From Antedon mediterranea (lineage: Eukaryota; Echinodermata; Crinoidea; Comatulida; Antedonidae): DNA of 64,000 bases. Made by a program: the position numbers and the translations under genes. Under the pieces are notes generated by a model. That model was not told where the DNA came from and ran no database searches. It saw only the letters and a list, made by a program, of their open reading frames with translations. Below are positions 1 through 11,659 of this stretch, one piece after another (within the stretch, counting starts at the first letter, position 1; every line of letters starts with the position of its first letter). The DNA is taken from positions 24,197,070 to 24,261,069 of the forward strand of contig NC_092671.1 in assembly GCF_964355755.1 (NCBI RefSeq). Direction: 5' to 3'.

Positions 1-604
1 CACTGTGCTCTCCTGGCTCCAAATTGGCTCCACTTGAGCAAAGTGTATTAACATATGAAAAGTTATTAAAATTCAGTGATTTATTTCTATTTATATTATT
101 TTGAATGAACTACCAGGGTGTAAACAAAATGTATTTTGAGCCCTAGACTGTGAACGTTTTTTATTATTTTGTTTTGTTTATCTATTACTACGGCATTGCA
201 AATCTTGATATGTTTTATATCAATGTACATGTATATGATAGCTACTCGCAGATGGCGAAGGTTATCCAATGCTACGCATATTTGTATTTGATGTTCGCAA
301 TTGTAATTAATGTTAATGTAATCATTAATTTTTTTTTTTTTATTTTGAGTTTCGCATTTTATAATGTACTATTAAATGTGTATGTTTTTATACCCGGTAA
401 TGGAAACGGCTATAGAAAACGGGACCCCGCTAATTATTTGCATTCTTAACATATACTATTTATTTCCATCAGATAACGATGTACAGTATCTATAACGACG
501 TTTATGATCTCAATTGTTATGATCTCTCTGATATAACTAAATGCATACAATAACGCAGACAGTAATAGAACCAATAAAGAATAAATATGGGAAGCATAGT
601 CTAG
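1..604. other. AT-rich stretch without a recognised gene
   Basis: No coding segment is supported. A 99-codon open frame at 150-449 is a run of Phe, Tyr, Ile and Val codons in AT-rich DNA with a poly-T tract, and looks like chance. The last part may be the 5' untranslated region of the LINE that follows, since LINE coding similarity starts near 605. Confidence 0.6.
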
Positions 605-2230
605 ATATCATGTAGTTTAAATGTACGGGGGCTTAGAAACCCTTTTAAACGCAGAACCGTATTTAATTGGCTAAGGGATCAACCCTTCTCCATATACCTC
701 CTACAAGAAACCCACTGCACGCATGAGCTGGAACCTGCGTGGCGTAATGACTGGGGTTCTGAGATTAAATTTAGCAATGGAAAGAATAATTCGGCTGGAG
801 TCTGTATTCTCTTAAAATTAAATGTCAGCTATAAAATAGGAAAAATTTACAATGATCAAAATGGGAAATTTATTATTATGAATATACAAATAGAGGATAA
901 ACATATTACAATTGCAAATTTATATGGACCAACTGATGACAACAGTTTCTTTTTTGAACAATTTAATAATAAAATTGAGGAGTTCGCACAGCACTCTCTA
1001 ATAATAGGCAGAGATTTTAATACAATTCTTGAACCTGATCTGGATAAGAAAAATGTAAGAGGTCAAATTCACCCAAGATCTGTAGAACAAATAAATAGTA
1101 TAAAAGACAATTATAATTTAATTGACATCTGGAGACAGGAAAATCCAACTAAAACCAAATTTACATGGCACTCCAATCAATCTCCAAAAGTGTTCTGTAT
1201 AGGTTAGATTATTTTCTTATATCTTATGAACTTTGGTCTCAAGTTGAAAAAACTTTAATATCACCGGGTTTTAAAAGTGACCATTCATTGATTACGTTAT
1301 CAATACATGGAATAACAAGTAAACGAGGATCAGGTTTCTGGAAACTGAATACAAGCCTTTTAAGTGACCCACAATACGTTAAAGAAATTAAAGAAACCAT
1401 AAAAAAACACAAAAGAAGAATGTTTAGAAAATAACCCACATACTGTATGGGAAATGATAAAATGTAATACAAGGAGAACATCAATGTTGTATTCTGGAAA
1501 CTGAATACAAGCCTTTTAAGTGACCCACAATACGTTAAAGAAATTAAAGAAACCATAAAAAAACACAAAAGAAGAATGTTTAGAAAATAACCCACATACT
1601 GTATGGGAAATGATAAAATGTAATACAAGGAGAACATCAATGTCGTATTCTGGTAAACTAAATAAAACAATTTAAAAAGACGTGGATCGATTAAATAATG
1701 AAATCAAAACTTTAGAAGAGCAATATTGCGTAAACAGTAATGAAAAAATAACCGAAATGATCCAAATTAAAAGAAACGAACTAGAATCAATCTATGACAT
1801 TAGAACATGTGGCTCACTGATTCGATCCAAAGCCCGTTGGATAGAAGAAGGAGAAAAAAGCACGAAATATTTTCTTAATTTAGAGAGGAGGAATTATAAT
1901 AAAAAGCATATAACTAAACTTACAACAGATAATGGAGACATAAGTAACCCCGACGATATAATAAATGAAGAAAAACGATTCTGTGAATCATTATATAGTT
2001 TTAAAGGCGAAAATTACAATGTCAACCCTGTTGATATTTTTGACACGATACACATAGATAAAATCAATAAAGATGATGAATTTATATGTGACCAGCCCCT
2101 TAGAGATACTGAATGTTTAGAAGCATTAAAAACAATGGATAACAATAAAACCCCTGGGACAGATGGTTTTCCTGCCGAGTTTTATAAACTATTTTGGAAT
2201 GATATAAAAGATACGCTAATTAACGCTTAT
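605..2230 (+). pseudogene. L1/Tx1-like LINE ORF2, 5' half (endonuclease and start of reverse transcriptase)
   Basis: This is the 5' half of a non-LTR retrotransposon ORF2. From about 614 the frame reads SLNVRGLRNPFKRR, then LLQETHC, the catalytic-loop style GRDFNTIL near 1010, RLDYFLIS at about 1205 and SDHSLITLSI near 1280: the order of an apurinic-type endonuclease. An RT N-terminal region follows, with RSKARWIEEGEKSTKYFLNL at about 1826-1885 and the finger motif NNKTPGTDGFPAEFYKLFW near 2140-2196. Frame changes occur near 1200 and in the A-run at about 1400, and a 156-bp tandem duplication lies inside, so the copy is dead. No ATG is seen before the endonuclease. Coding stops at a transposon insertion and resumes at about 6364. 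Assignment to the L1/Tx1 group rests on the RT wording and on the terminal CCHC motif of the 3' half. Confidence 0.85.
1337..1648 (+). repeat. 156-bp tandem duplication inside the LINE
   Basis: Two adjacent copies (1337-1492 and 1493-1648) run from TCTGGAAACTGAATACAAGC to the following TCTGG. I see one difference between them (TGTTGTATTC against TGTCGTATTC). The period is 52 codons, but an upstream frameshift had already broken the frame. The near identity against a decayed background suggests a recent local duplication, or an assembly artefact. Confidence 0.9.
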
Positions 2231-2356
2231 AGTAGGGCGGCCAATGTGAGCTTTTTCATCATGGGGGGCATTTTATGTTAATAGCAGGCAACCATGTGGA
2301 ATATATCCCTTATGGGATGACAAAAAAGATAGGGGTGGATGCCGCTCTCAAATTTC

Positions 2357-2369
2357 AGGTCAAAGGTCA
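2357..2369 (+). promoter_or_regulatory. AGGTCA direct repeat (DR1 nuclear-receptor-like site)
   Basis: AGGTCAAAGGTCA is a perfect DR1 arrangement of nuclear-receptor half-sites. Related AGGTCA words recur at 2390, 2524 and 2545 and, inverted, near the other TIR (6184-6210). In this setting they are more likely subterminal transposase-binding repeats than a host enhancer; both readings are inference. Confidence 0.4.
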
Positions 2370-3238
2370 TTTTCAAGGTTATAAGGTCAAATATGGTAAA
2401 ATAGAGGTTTACGCTGTTTTCAACAACATATAAGCTAATTAAAAGAAATGTAACCATTATTGAATCATTATTGACATATTGCTGTAGATGGTGCAGTTCA
2501 TCAATTTTTCAACTTACAAGTTTAAAGGTCATTTTCAAAGTCATAAGGTCAAATAGAGCACAGACCTGTTAATTATCGGTATTAATAATTGAAATAAATA
2601 TAATTTTCATGATAGCCTGGGGCTGATGGTTATAGTGTGGTGTCAAAAAGACCAGAATTGTACTGGGAAGATTTTAAACTTTTTGAGTCACTCCTGGAAG
2701 GTGTTCAAGGAATGGAGAGGATGAGTCCTAGAGTATCAAAATAACCGAAATTGGAGGCCTACTGGAATGTCTTAAATTTCATTTAAAAACGGTCACAGAG
2801 GGTTTGTGGGTTGGGAGTAATGGGCGGCATGGGCACATGCCAATATTCGAAATTTTTCTGGGATGGAAGGAGGTAACGCTCTGAGGTGGGTATTTCTTCA
2901 AGCACTGATATATAATGCCTACTGGCCATCTGGGTAACGGCAAACGATTGAATCACAACCACATATGCATGCTTTCTGTAACAACTTCATCTGGCTCTTT
3001 AGTTTACATGCACATGTAACAAGTTCCAAACTGACAACTGGGTTAGGGGCTTCCAAACGACCCGATTCATTTAGGCCACATACTTATAGCTCTGCCTGAT
3101 AGTTGGCTCGTATGTTCAGGTTCTATGATGTCTGTATTCACCATAGGCGAGTTTTTTGAATTTTAAGTGTTTCCCGAAGTAGAAATACAGGTACTTAAAT
3201 ATTTATTGAGTGAAGTGAAATACTTAATATTTAAGGGA

Positions 3239-3900
3239 AATATAATAATAATCTTCTTTATTGTATCAAACAAAAAACAATTTAATACAAAAGGTAGTCA
3301 AGGTATAGCCGAAGCTAATCAAGCTTGGTACCTTTTATCTTAACTAACTTAAGCTACAAAATTAACAAATAAATAACAGAACTTAAAAGAAAATAAAAAT
3401 TTGATAACTTCAAAAACAAAACAAAAAATGTTGAATAATAAATAAATAACATAACATAACATAAGTGCTGTATGTACTATACTGTAATAAACAAAACCAT
3501 ATCAGTTCAATAGATAATATCTGATGAATTAACAATATATAAAAACATTGTAAATTATAGATTATTCTTTTATATACTTAGATAAAAGTAATTCTTTAAG
3601 TTGTTTAGAGAAAGAAAATCTAGATGTAATTGTTTGTAATTCTAAAGGTAAATCATTCCAAATAACAGCACCAGAAAAAGAAATTCTAAATCGTCCACAA
3701 TTAATACGACAAGGAGGAATGACTAAATTAAAATAATGATTAATTCTTGTATTATATGCATGATCAGTAGTTTCAAAATAATCAGATAAACTATATATCA
3801 CAAGTGTTAATGGTATATAGTCACTGAGTCTAGATGGAGGTAGCACCAAAGAGTAGTCTGTTATTATACAGTTCTGCTCAAGAGTACCATATATTTGGCA
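3239..3900 (-). pseudogene. LINE (CR1-like) RT C-terminal tail and 3' end
   Basis: On the minus strand the frame at 3849-3562 reads AYNTRINHYFNLVIPPCR, then RISFSGAVIWNDLPLEL and FSKQLKELLLSKY before the stop. This is the typical tail of CR1/L2-type LINE proteins (R-x-S-F---G-x-x-WN-LP followed by F-K-LK). The element then runs into a 3' untranslated region that ends near 3239 with ACAATAAAGAAGATTATTAT. It is strongly 5'-truncated and sits inside the 4.1 kb TIR element, so it is a passenger or a nested insertion. Confidence 0.75.
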
Positions 3901-4879
3901 ATATTAAACTTTAGTGTACACTGTACGTGAAAAGTCTTAATCTTAATCAATTCCATTTTCAAGGAGTGGATGCGTTACAAATGATTTCCAGTATGACCTC
4001 TTTCCATAACCAGCAAATAATGACGTGCTGCAACCTGTAATGGCATGGAAGCTGGTTAGATTATTCTTAATAGGTTTTCAACCACTTCATTGTTCACTAT
4101 ACCAGACATCGTCCATACTTTTGAAGGCTACTGTTACAAAGTGCATATCATTATAAATTAACATCAACTTTCATGTATAATTGCAAGCTCTTTGTTATTG
4201 ACATAAAGAATGTCTAATAACTTTGTGATATTTGTTCTCCTCCAAACCGATGAGTGTGGCCCAAAACACATACGGAAGTACAGATTAGTACATTGGGACT
4301 ATCCTTTCAATCGTGTCACTGTCACAATGTAATGATCAAATACAACAAAATGACGAAATATCTAGGTAACTTGAATAAATACTTGCATAGTCACCAAAAT
4401 GTTTACAGCCATGTTTACTGCATCCTATAGTGCATGACCATCATGTTTTTACTGTAAGTTTTCTTCTGGAACATCTGTGGGTATTTCAACGCCATCCATC
4501 AAGATATGTGAAGTCATATTTGGTTAAAGATATTAAAATTGGGCTATGATCATACTCCAATGGTTGATCAGCAGATTTTCTGTCAGTTTTTGTATACTTT
4601 TTTTTTTTAATCGAAACAGTTGCCTTAGGCCTATAGAAATCCGCAAAGGTTTAGAGCGATGCTTTCTCAGTGGCTCATGAAGTTCTAAGTTCTACTGTTT
4701 TTTTTCTTTCAATAAGTTGTCATCATTTGTCAGTTCGAAAGAATATTGTGTATTATGTGTGATTCGTGATCAGTCTGACCATGTCATGCAGAACCTTTCA
4801 ATGAATTACAGCGTTTCTTGTTATACCAATGATTCTATTTTGAATTGATCAATCATCCACTCAGTGTTTAGAATATTGG

Positions 4880-5345
4880 TTCTGATAGTTTAGATAGGTA
4901 AATTTGTTTACCCTTTTAACCTCATTTCTACAACGAATCCAATCGGTTTTTAAATGTGTTGGTGGTTTCAGAAATGACGACTTTGGTTGGCAAACTATTA
5001 AAATATATAATTACTAATTGTGAAAAAGTGGATCTCCTATCAGTTCTTTGTGAAATTTAGGTTTAAAAAGTCTAAGCTGATGTCCTCGTGTATTTCTGCT
5101 TAGATTGCATCTCATTTGAAGGAAGTCTTCCTTGGCTACACCCTCGAAATCTTTTGAAAATTTTCAATCAAGTCACCATGAATTTGTCTGTCATATAGGG
5201 TTGTTAGACCAAGAAACTTTAAACGATATTCATATGAATAAGAATGGATAGCTGGAATTTGATTTGTCGCATGACGTTGTCCTCTTCAAGTGCGTTTATG
5301 TCTTTTTGGAGAGATGGATTTCATACCTGGACACAGTACGTAACG
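4880..5345 (-). pseudogene. decayed LINE RT C-terminus
   Basis: Read on the minus strand across frameshifts, the segment gives SYEYRLKFLGLTTLYDRQ, then IHGDLIENF, SRNTRGHQLRLFKPKF and SLPTKVV with FKNRLD. This is the familiar tail of CR1-like LINE polyproteins (YE-RLK-LGL-TLE-RR-RGDLIE, then RGH---L). At least two stops or shifts separate the blocks. The plus-strand open frame 5264-5521 is a shadow. It is a second LINE remnant inside the 4.1 kb element, in the same orientation as the one at 3.2-3.9 kb but of a different family. Confidence 0.65.
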
Positions 5346-5696
5346 TAATGTTTCTAAATAACGTTAAAACCGTCTTTATCCATGTGTATAAAGGACTTCT
5401 TAATTACTTAAGGAGTTTTATATTTGTTATCACCGTCAGCCATGATAGCATAGATGCGAAGGCCTCAAGAAGAAGTCCCCAATTACCACTCCTTCCAACC
5501 TTGATAAAGTCTAATAGTTAGGGTTTTTGAAAGCAAAGACTCGATACCCAGGTTTCTCTTTCGAGATTTCTTGAAACAACAAACTTCAATAAAAACTTGT
5601 ATCATTGAAATAATGAAAAAATGTTTAAATAATTACATTATAGGGAGTCTCTGACCCAAACAAAAACATCTCGACATTAGGTCTCTGTTTTCGAAA

Positions 5697-5832
5697 TTTT
5701 TCTAAAAACAAATTTCTAAGTATTATTACATTATTATAGGTAATATTAATAATTTTTCTAAAAAGAAAATTCTAAATATTACTGTATTACATTAATTATT
5801 ATAGGTAATATTAATATTATAGTAAAATACCA
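5697..5832. repeat. short AT-rich tandem duplication
   Basis: The phrase ATTATTATAGGTAATATTAA occurs twice within about 70 bp, embedded in similar TTTTTCTAAAAA context, giving an imperfect two-copy repeat in AT-rich DNA. No function is suggested. Confidence 0.5.
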
Positions 5833-6363
5833 ATCTTTTGGCACATATGGCGTTTCATACATATAACACTTGACCTATTTTTTCCCGACAAAAATCAAAA
5901 CGACGACTGGTGGACAACATGAAAAAGACAAATTTACAACAGACTGGGAAAAGCCTATTAAAAAACTGTGTGTACTTTACAGAAATATGTGAAAACAACA
6001 TTTTGAGAAAATGACATTTTTATATTTAATTTCCTATGTTTTTATGTGTAAAATTAAATGTTTATCTCATAATTACTATAATATGAAGCATCAGTTGATC
6101 TTCAGATATACCTTTTTGGATAGATCTGATAATGTAGATGATTTTCCGTGAATAAAAAAAAATACTTTATTTTGACATTGTTTGACCTCTTGACCACATA
6201 AACTGACCTTAAAACCCAAAACTGAAGATGGCATCCACCCCTATCGTTTTTGTCACCCCACAAAGGATACATTCAACATGGTTGCCTGCTATTAACAAAA
6301 AATGCCCCCCAAACTTTTTATAGAGGACTTTTGTGTATTTGGCCTTTCTACTATTACCATTAT

Positions 6364-8690
6364 TCTTTCCAATCCGGGTTTTTAAGTATCTCCCAGAAAC
6401 GAGGGGTGATATCACTTATACCGAAAAAAGATAAATCTCCGCTATTATTGAAAAACTGGCGTCCTATCTCGCTTTTAAATGTAGATTATAAAATCTTAGC
6501 AAAAGCCATTGCGACTCGTTTAAAAAGTGTGCTGCCATCAGTAATTAATCCTGATCAAACGGGCTTTCTCAAAGGCAGATATATTGGGGAAAACATAAGA
6601 TTAGTCTATGATGTAATAGAATATGCAGAAATGCACAACAAGCCAAACTTACTGTTTTCGATAAGGTGAAAAGGGACTTCCTTGATATGTCTTAAGAGAT
6701 TTGGTTGGTAAAAATATGATAAATTGGATAACAATATTATATAAAGACATTGTTAGTTGCGTTATAAATAACGGGATAACCTCAAAATTCTTTAATTTAA
6801 AACGAGGCCTACGTCAAGGATGTCCCTTATCCCCATAACTTTTTATAATTTGTGCAGAAATACTAGGTAACATGGTACGTCAATCAGACACATTTAAAGG
6901 TATAGAGTAGTGTACAATAATGTAGACATAAGAATTTAGTCAATTTGCAGATGACACTGTGTTTTTTCTCAAAGACCAAAACTCAATTAAACCGATTATA
7001 GATATACTTGATGAATTTTCTATATATTCTGGACTCAGAATTAATTATGAAAAAAGTAACATTATGAGAATAGGATCGTTAAGAAACTGCGACTATAAAA
7101 CGCCATCTGAGAAAAGTATTTCATGGACCAAAGGCCCAGTAAAATACTTGGGTGTTAATATTTCTTGTAATTTTATTGATATTTTCAGACTCAATTTTCC
7201 AGATAAAGCTAAGGATGCTGAACAATTATTAAATATGTGGAAACAACGCTCACTTACTTTGTTTGGAAAAGCAACTATTATTAAGTCACTGTTTCTCCCA
7301 GTATGTTTTCTCAAATTTACCAGACCCACCCGATTGTTTCCTTCAAGATATTCAAAGTAAAATATTTAAATTTATATGGAACGGAAAACCCGATAAAGTC
7401 AAAAGAAAAGTCATGCTTAACAATTTTGACGAAGGAGGGTTAAAAATTCCCCATATTAAGAGTTACTGTACATCTCTCAAATCATGTTGGGTGAAAATAT
7501 ATCTTGATGGAAATCAATCCAAGTGGAAAGTGTTTTTAAAAAGTAAGATTAAAGAGGTTGGAGGAAATATTGTTTTCGAAACCAACTTTTCTAAATCTTC
7601 AAAAATATTAAAACAATTTGAAAGGTTCCATAAAGATATACTCTCTGCGTGGAGTGAATACAATTTTGTAGAACCGTATACGATAGAGGACATCTTAAAT
7701 CAATCTTTATGGAACAACTCATGTTTTGATAAAAGAGAATTTAAAGTTGAAAAAAATTGGTTGGTTCAAAATGTAAACTATGTAAAAGATATTGTGAACA
7801 AAGAAGGGAAAATATTAGAACTAGACGAATTTAACCATAAATATAATTTTAAACCAAACTTCTTATTATATCACCAGATTGTAAATTCAATTCCAAAGCT
7901 CTGGAAACAGAAATTAATTGAACAAGGTGTAGACACAACTAATGAAGTTGAATCTAAATTACAGACATTTATTTCTTTGAAAACGAGAAATTGTCATTAT
8001 ATCTATAAACACATTATATTAAAAAATGTTGAAGAGCCAATTGGAATTGAATCCAAATGGGAAAAGGAGTTTGACAACAAACTTGATTGGAAAAACCTTT
8101 TCTCAAATTCACACGACTGTACAAATGACACCAAGCTAAAAAATTTTCAATTTAAATTTATTCATCGTATAATTTATACAAATACAATGCTCTTTAAGAT
8201 GTCAAAGGTCGATTCACCAATGTGTAGTTTTTGCAAGGAAAGGCAGGAAACACTGCTACATATGTGCTTTGAATGTGATCTAGTAAAGAAAATATGGGAA
8301 AATGTAAAACAATATATGTATCGAAATATCAACAATAACTTAATTATCACCAAAGAAAGTATATGTTTTGGTTTTGGAAAAACACAGTGATGCAAACATT
8401 CTAATTTTAATTACGAAGTGGTACATATTTAGTTGCAAAATCAAAGAACAATTACTTAATTTTAATCACTTAATGCACATTTACCAAAAATACAAGGCAA
8501 CCATATTATTATTTACAAAATGATTTTTATAAAGTGTATTTTTGCGATACATTATTATTTTTTTTTCTTTTAATTCATTACTCTCTTATTTTTGAAAGAG
8601 TATTATCGTGTTTCTTCTTATTTGTTTAATAGTTACGCTACCTTTATCTATTAATTTTGTATTATGAAAAAAAAAAAGAAAAAAAAAAGT
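6364..8690 (+). pseudogene. L1/Tx1-like LINE ORF2, 3' half, with 3' UTR and poly-A
   Basis: RT continues directly after the insertion: SISQKRGVISLIPKKDKS, NWRPISLLNVDYKILAKAI at about 6448-6503, then INPDQTGFLKGRYIGENIR. After a broken motif-A region come GLRQGCPLSP (about 6808-6837, stop right after) and the catalytic FADDTVFFL at about 6943-6970. The C-terminal part (7263-8390) contains NKLDWKNLF and a CCHC-type knuckle, CSFCKERQETLLHMC, near 8224-8268, as in L1/Tx1 proteins. There are frameshifts at about 6660, 6900 and 7290 and several stops. The 3' UTR ends in the A-rich tract at 8664-8690, which reads as the poly-A tail. Confidence 0.85.
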
Positions 8691-9430
8691 ATGCAGATGA
8701 TTCTGTTGTTGTTGATAAGACCAAAGAATTAATTTTTGATTTCAGAAAGAAGAAAAGTGTTATCGATAATATTGTATTAAACGACCAAAAGATAGAAACT
8801 GTAAAAGAACATAAATATTTAGGAACAACGGTAGATTGTAAATTAAATTGGAATGCAAATACTGTAAATATTTGTAAAAAATGTAATCAACGGCTGTACC
8901 TTCTCAGAAAGCTGAACTCTTTCAGAGTGAATAATGATGTACTTTTTATGTTTCACCAGAGTGTTATTCTTAGTGTTGTAACTTTCAACTGTGTTGTTTG
9001 GTACAATAGTCTGAGTGCTAATGATAAAAAGAAACTTGACCGTACTATGAAAACTGCTAGTAAAATAATAGGAAGGAATGTCAATGTTATCGACGCAGTT
9101 TACAGGCGCGATGTTATTAGCCAAGTTAAGAAAATAATGGAAGATAACTCACACCCATTGAATGATAAATATGTTGTTAATAAATCAGCTAGAATTCGTC
9201 CTTTAATGTGCAATACCACTCGATGTAGGAAATCATTTGTCCACAACTCTATTCATGTTTCCAACACAACATTCCAAAGATAGTTTGTTTACTTCTGTAT
9301 ATAGTTTTAATGTATTGTATTGATATTTTTAATGTTTTATATATTGTATGTGTTTTTAAGCATCAAGGAACACCAATTTCATGTTCGCCTTGTTGTGTTC
9401 ATGACAATAAAGATTTATCTTATCTTATCT
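8691..9430 (+). pseudogene. 5'-truncated L2/Rex1-like LINE, RT C-terminus and 3' tail
   Basis: The frame opens with YADDSVVVDKTKELIFDFRK immediately after an A-rich tract, so the 5' end is truncated within RT motif C. It continues with EHKYLGTTVDCKLNW, RLYLLRKLNSF, KTASKIIGRNV and RIRPLMCNTTRCRKSF, and stops at 9281. These blocks match the C-terminal half of the L2/Rex1 group of LINEs. The last bases are CATGACAATAAAGATTTATC followed by repeated TTATC, the short terminal repeat typical of that clade. Integration at the poly-A of the preceding LINE is likely. Confidence 0.8.
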
Positions 9431-10340
9431 TAATTGCAATACGCAGACGTTACCACTGTGAAATGTTATTTGTGCGTGTAAAAACGCGTCATGGTATATG
9501 CGCGTATTGCGTAAATCATAATTAATAACTTTTATTGTAGACACATGGTCGTGTTTATAATATTGCTATACGATCTTTGATTGCACATCAACAAGGATAT
9601 TTCAAATTGTTCATTGTATCATTGAAATTGATTTTCTATGGCCCTACAGTTAAAAAAAAAGCTTAATGTCTTCAAAATCACCATTTTTACATAGTGTGCA
9701 AATACCTGTGGTTATATTTGACCACTTGCATGTTGCAAGTGTTTGATCTAGCCTTAAACTTTAAACTGGCACCATAAAAATTTGTTTGACAAATATACAA
9801 TTATGATCATAGGATCTCACAAAAACATAAATTATTCAGATTTAAATATCAACACTAATGGCCCGGGGCGTTTATTCGAGGGTTACATAAAAAAAGTAAA
9901 TATTTCTTTCCCAACATAACATATATCAGTAATGTATATACCAATATTTCAAAATAGGGCTGCTAGAAATAAATTATCACAAAAGTTCTGAAGCTTTAGT
10001 AACATATATATCTAAACTAGATTTCATCTCAACACCAACATTATACTAAGATTGCTCTATAACACAATGCCAAATTCAAGAAATTTATTCAAAGAACATG
10101 ATATTAAATTATAATCCGTTTATAGATCAAACACCTAATAATAAATTTAAAAAAAAGTTTTCCCTTTCAGGTAGCTAATTTGTGGAATAAACTAGTACAG
10201 TAATATAAAATCGACTCCAAGTATAAATGATTATAATATGTATATAAATAAGTATATATGAATGTATACTTTTTTTATTTAAAAATTTTTTTTAGTGATA
10301 CTGTATTTTCATTTCATTTATTAATTTACCAAAAATGGTA
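9431..10340. other. AT-rich intergenic DNA
   Basis: I see no coding similarity, tandem repeat or clear transposon end in this stretch. It contains only homopolymer runs and scattered short stop-bounded frames. Confidence 0.5.
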
Positions 10341-10341
10341 A

Positions 10342-10398
10342 GGGACAGCTAAAGAAAAAAAATCTCTATGACCCAAAGGCCAGCTGTCCCTTTAAAAA
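10342..10398. repeat. short hairpin (MITE-like remnant)
   Basis: AAGGGACAGCT and its complement AGCTGTCCCTT flank a spacer of about 35 bases. The arms are 11 bp. This may be the remnant of a small TIR element. Confidence 0.5.
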
Positions 10399-10424
10399 TA
10401 CATATACAAATAAAAAATACATTT

Positions 10425-10742
10425 AAAAACATGCAAGGGATGCAGAAATTATTTAAAAAAATAGTTATAGCACCCATCTCCTGCGTTTTAGGAGATGTCT
10501 GTGGGCAGACTTTAATTTTGTTCCTTCTGACAGGACTAGGTCTTTGGCCTGGAATTGTGGGTGGCAAATTTGCACACATTTAATTTTGGGGTGATGATAA
10601 ACATTTTGTAAATTTCCCAGTTGTTGTGTTTGAGTTTTTGGATTGTAAAAATGTAGTTTTTCTTTGTGCCGTGTCACCAAGTCATATGGTGGAGTTACTG
10701 TTTTTTGAAATAATTTCTGCATCCCTTGCATTTTTTAATTCT
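10425..10742. mobile_element. ~315 bp inverted-repeat element (MITE)
   Basis: The left arm ATGCAAGGGATGCAGAAATT (from about 10433) and the right arm ending AATTTCTGCATCCCTTGCAT (to about 10733) are inverse complements and continue inward for about 45 bp with a few mismatches. The interior is about 220 bp and non-coding. The paired open frames that both begin MQGMQKLF are an artefact of the inverted repeat. No target duplication was resolved. Confidence 0.7.
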
Positions 10743-10925
10743 GTTTGTTATATTTACTAGTTCATATGGTTGCTGCTGTGGTTGTTGTGGTGATGCTTCT
10801 GTGGCTCCTGTCATTTTTGTTGTTTTTTACTGCTGCAGCTCTTGTTGTTTTTGTTGTGGGTGTTGCTGCTTTCTTTTATGTTGTTGTCGTTGTTGCTGCT
10901 GTTGTTGTTCATTTTTGCAGATGTT
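10743..10925. repeat. GTT/GCT-rich trinucleotide low-complexity tract
   Basis: Interrupted runs of TGT, TGC and GTT give frames of poly-Ala, poly-Val or poly-Cys in different registers. This is simple-sequence DNA, not a supported gene. Confidence 0.75.
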
Positions 10926-11255
10926 GCAAATGAAGTTTTTTTCCGATGAAAAGTTCCTTTTTGGCACATCTAGACAATCTTAGTGGTACCATTTGTTGCA
11001 TGTGTCACATGCAACCTAATATTTAACAAATAAAAATGAAATTTGATTTTATATCTCAAACAGATTTGGGTATGTACCCTGAATAGTTGATAACAACATT
11101 AAAATGAATACATAACGGTTTAAAGACTAAAAGGTAGTACATTTCAAAGGGGTAAAAAGCGGGTAAAAAGACACTGACAGGCAGATGAAATAGGGGTATT
11201 TATTTAAAAATTCACACCCTCTTGCTCCCCCTTCCCCCTTCCCTTCTATCTCATA
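10926..11255. other. no gene seen
   Basis: Unremarkable AT-rich sequence immediately downstream of the last exon of the minus-strand Ginger-type gene. It would contain that gene's 3' untranslated region if the gene is transcribed. Confidence 0.4.
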
Positions 11256-11473
11256 TTAGTATGTGGTATTTATAGACTTAAGTGATAACTCTTCACAATT
11301 ATAGCTATAAATAAGAAAACATTTGAAATTAGTAGCATTATTATCATTAAATTCCAAAAAGTGATAATTACGCACCCACTGTGTTGATTTGGGTTTGGGT
11401 CTTGTCTCTTCTTCATACAGACCACTTGGTACCTCCTCATTACCACAAAACCGGCAATATGGTGTTAAATTTT
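11256..11473 (-). CDS. putative 3'-terminal exon with a CxxC motif
   Basis: On the minus strand the acceptor ATCTTTCAG precedes an open frame that reads NLTPYCRFCGNEEVPSGLY, then TRPKPKSTQWVRNYHFLEF, and stops at 11256-11258. The CRFCG pair could be half of a zinc site. Entering with one leftover G gives Glu and keeps the frame, which is exactly the phase left by the 30-nt exons upstream. No family was recognised. The exon may end sooner, at a weak donor after the codons for STQW. Confidence 0.5.
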
Positions 11474-11659
11474 CTGAAAGATAAATTCAAAAATTAGGAT
11501 TTTTTTGTAAATACAAAAAACATTAGGTAGCCATTTTGTCTGACATTTTTGTTACTTTTTTGTTTTTAGTAAAATTTGAAATATCAAGAATATAAAACTA
11601 TAATTTACCAGATGCCATCAATATCTGTACTCCAATCTAAAATAATTAAATGTAAATAA

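Larger units (their letters stand above)
2231..6352. mobile_element. 4.1 kb TIR DNA transposon inserted in the LINE
   Basis: The ends are inverted repeats: 2231-2343 and 6230-6352 share AGTAG, then a weaker stretch with GGCCAA, then a strongly matching 81-bp block (2263-2343 against 6230-6310) with GGGGGGCATTTT, TTAATAGCAGGCAACCATGT and GATAGGGGTGGATGCC. The flanks ATTAACGCTTAT (2219-2230) and ATTACCATTAT (6353-6363) look like an imperfect 11-12 bp target duplication. Removing the element plus one flank joins the LINE codons AAC GCT TAT to TCT TTC CAA and restores the RT reading. No transposase frame is visible, so it is non-autonomous or gutted. The subterminal parts repeat AGGTCA half-sites. 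A TSD of 9-12 bp would suit a Mutator-like element, but that is only a guess. Confidence 0.85.

Noticed and set aside
150-449. 99-codon open frame
   Set aside because: Composition is Phe, Tyr, Ile and Val with a poly-T run; nothing like a known domain, and the region is simply AT-rich.
5264-5521. 85-codon plus-strand frame
   Set aside because: Lies partly over a minus-strand LINE remnant and has no motif.
7093-7329. Minus-strand frame over the LINE RT
   Set aside because: Shadow of the plus-strand RT frame.
10726-10983. Frames of poly-Cys, poly-Val and poly-Ala
   Set aside because: Different registers of one GTT/GCT simple repeat.
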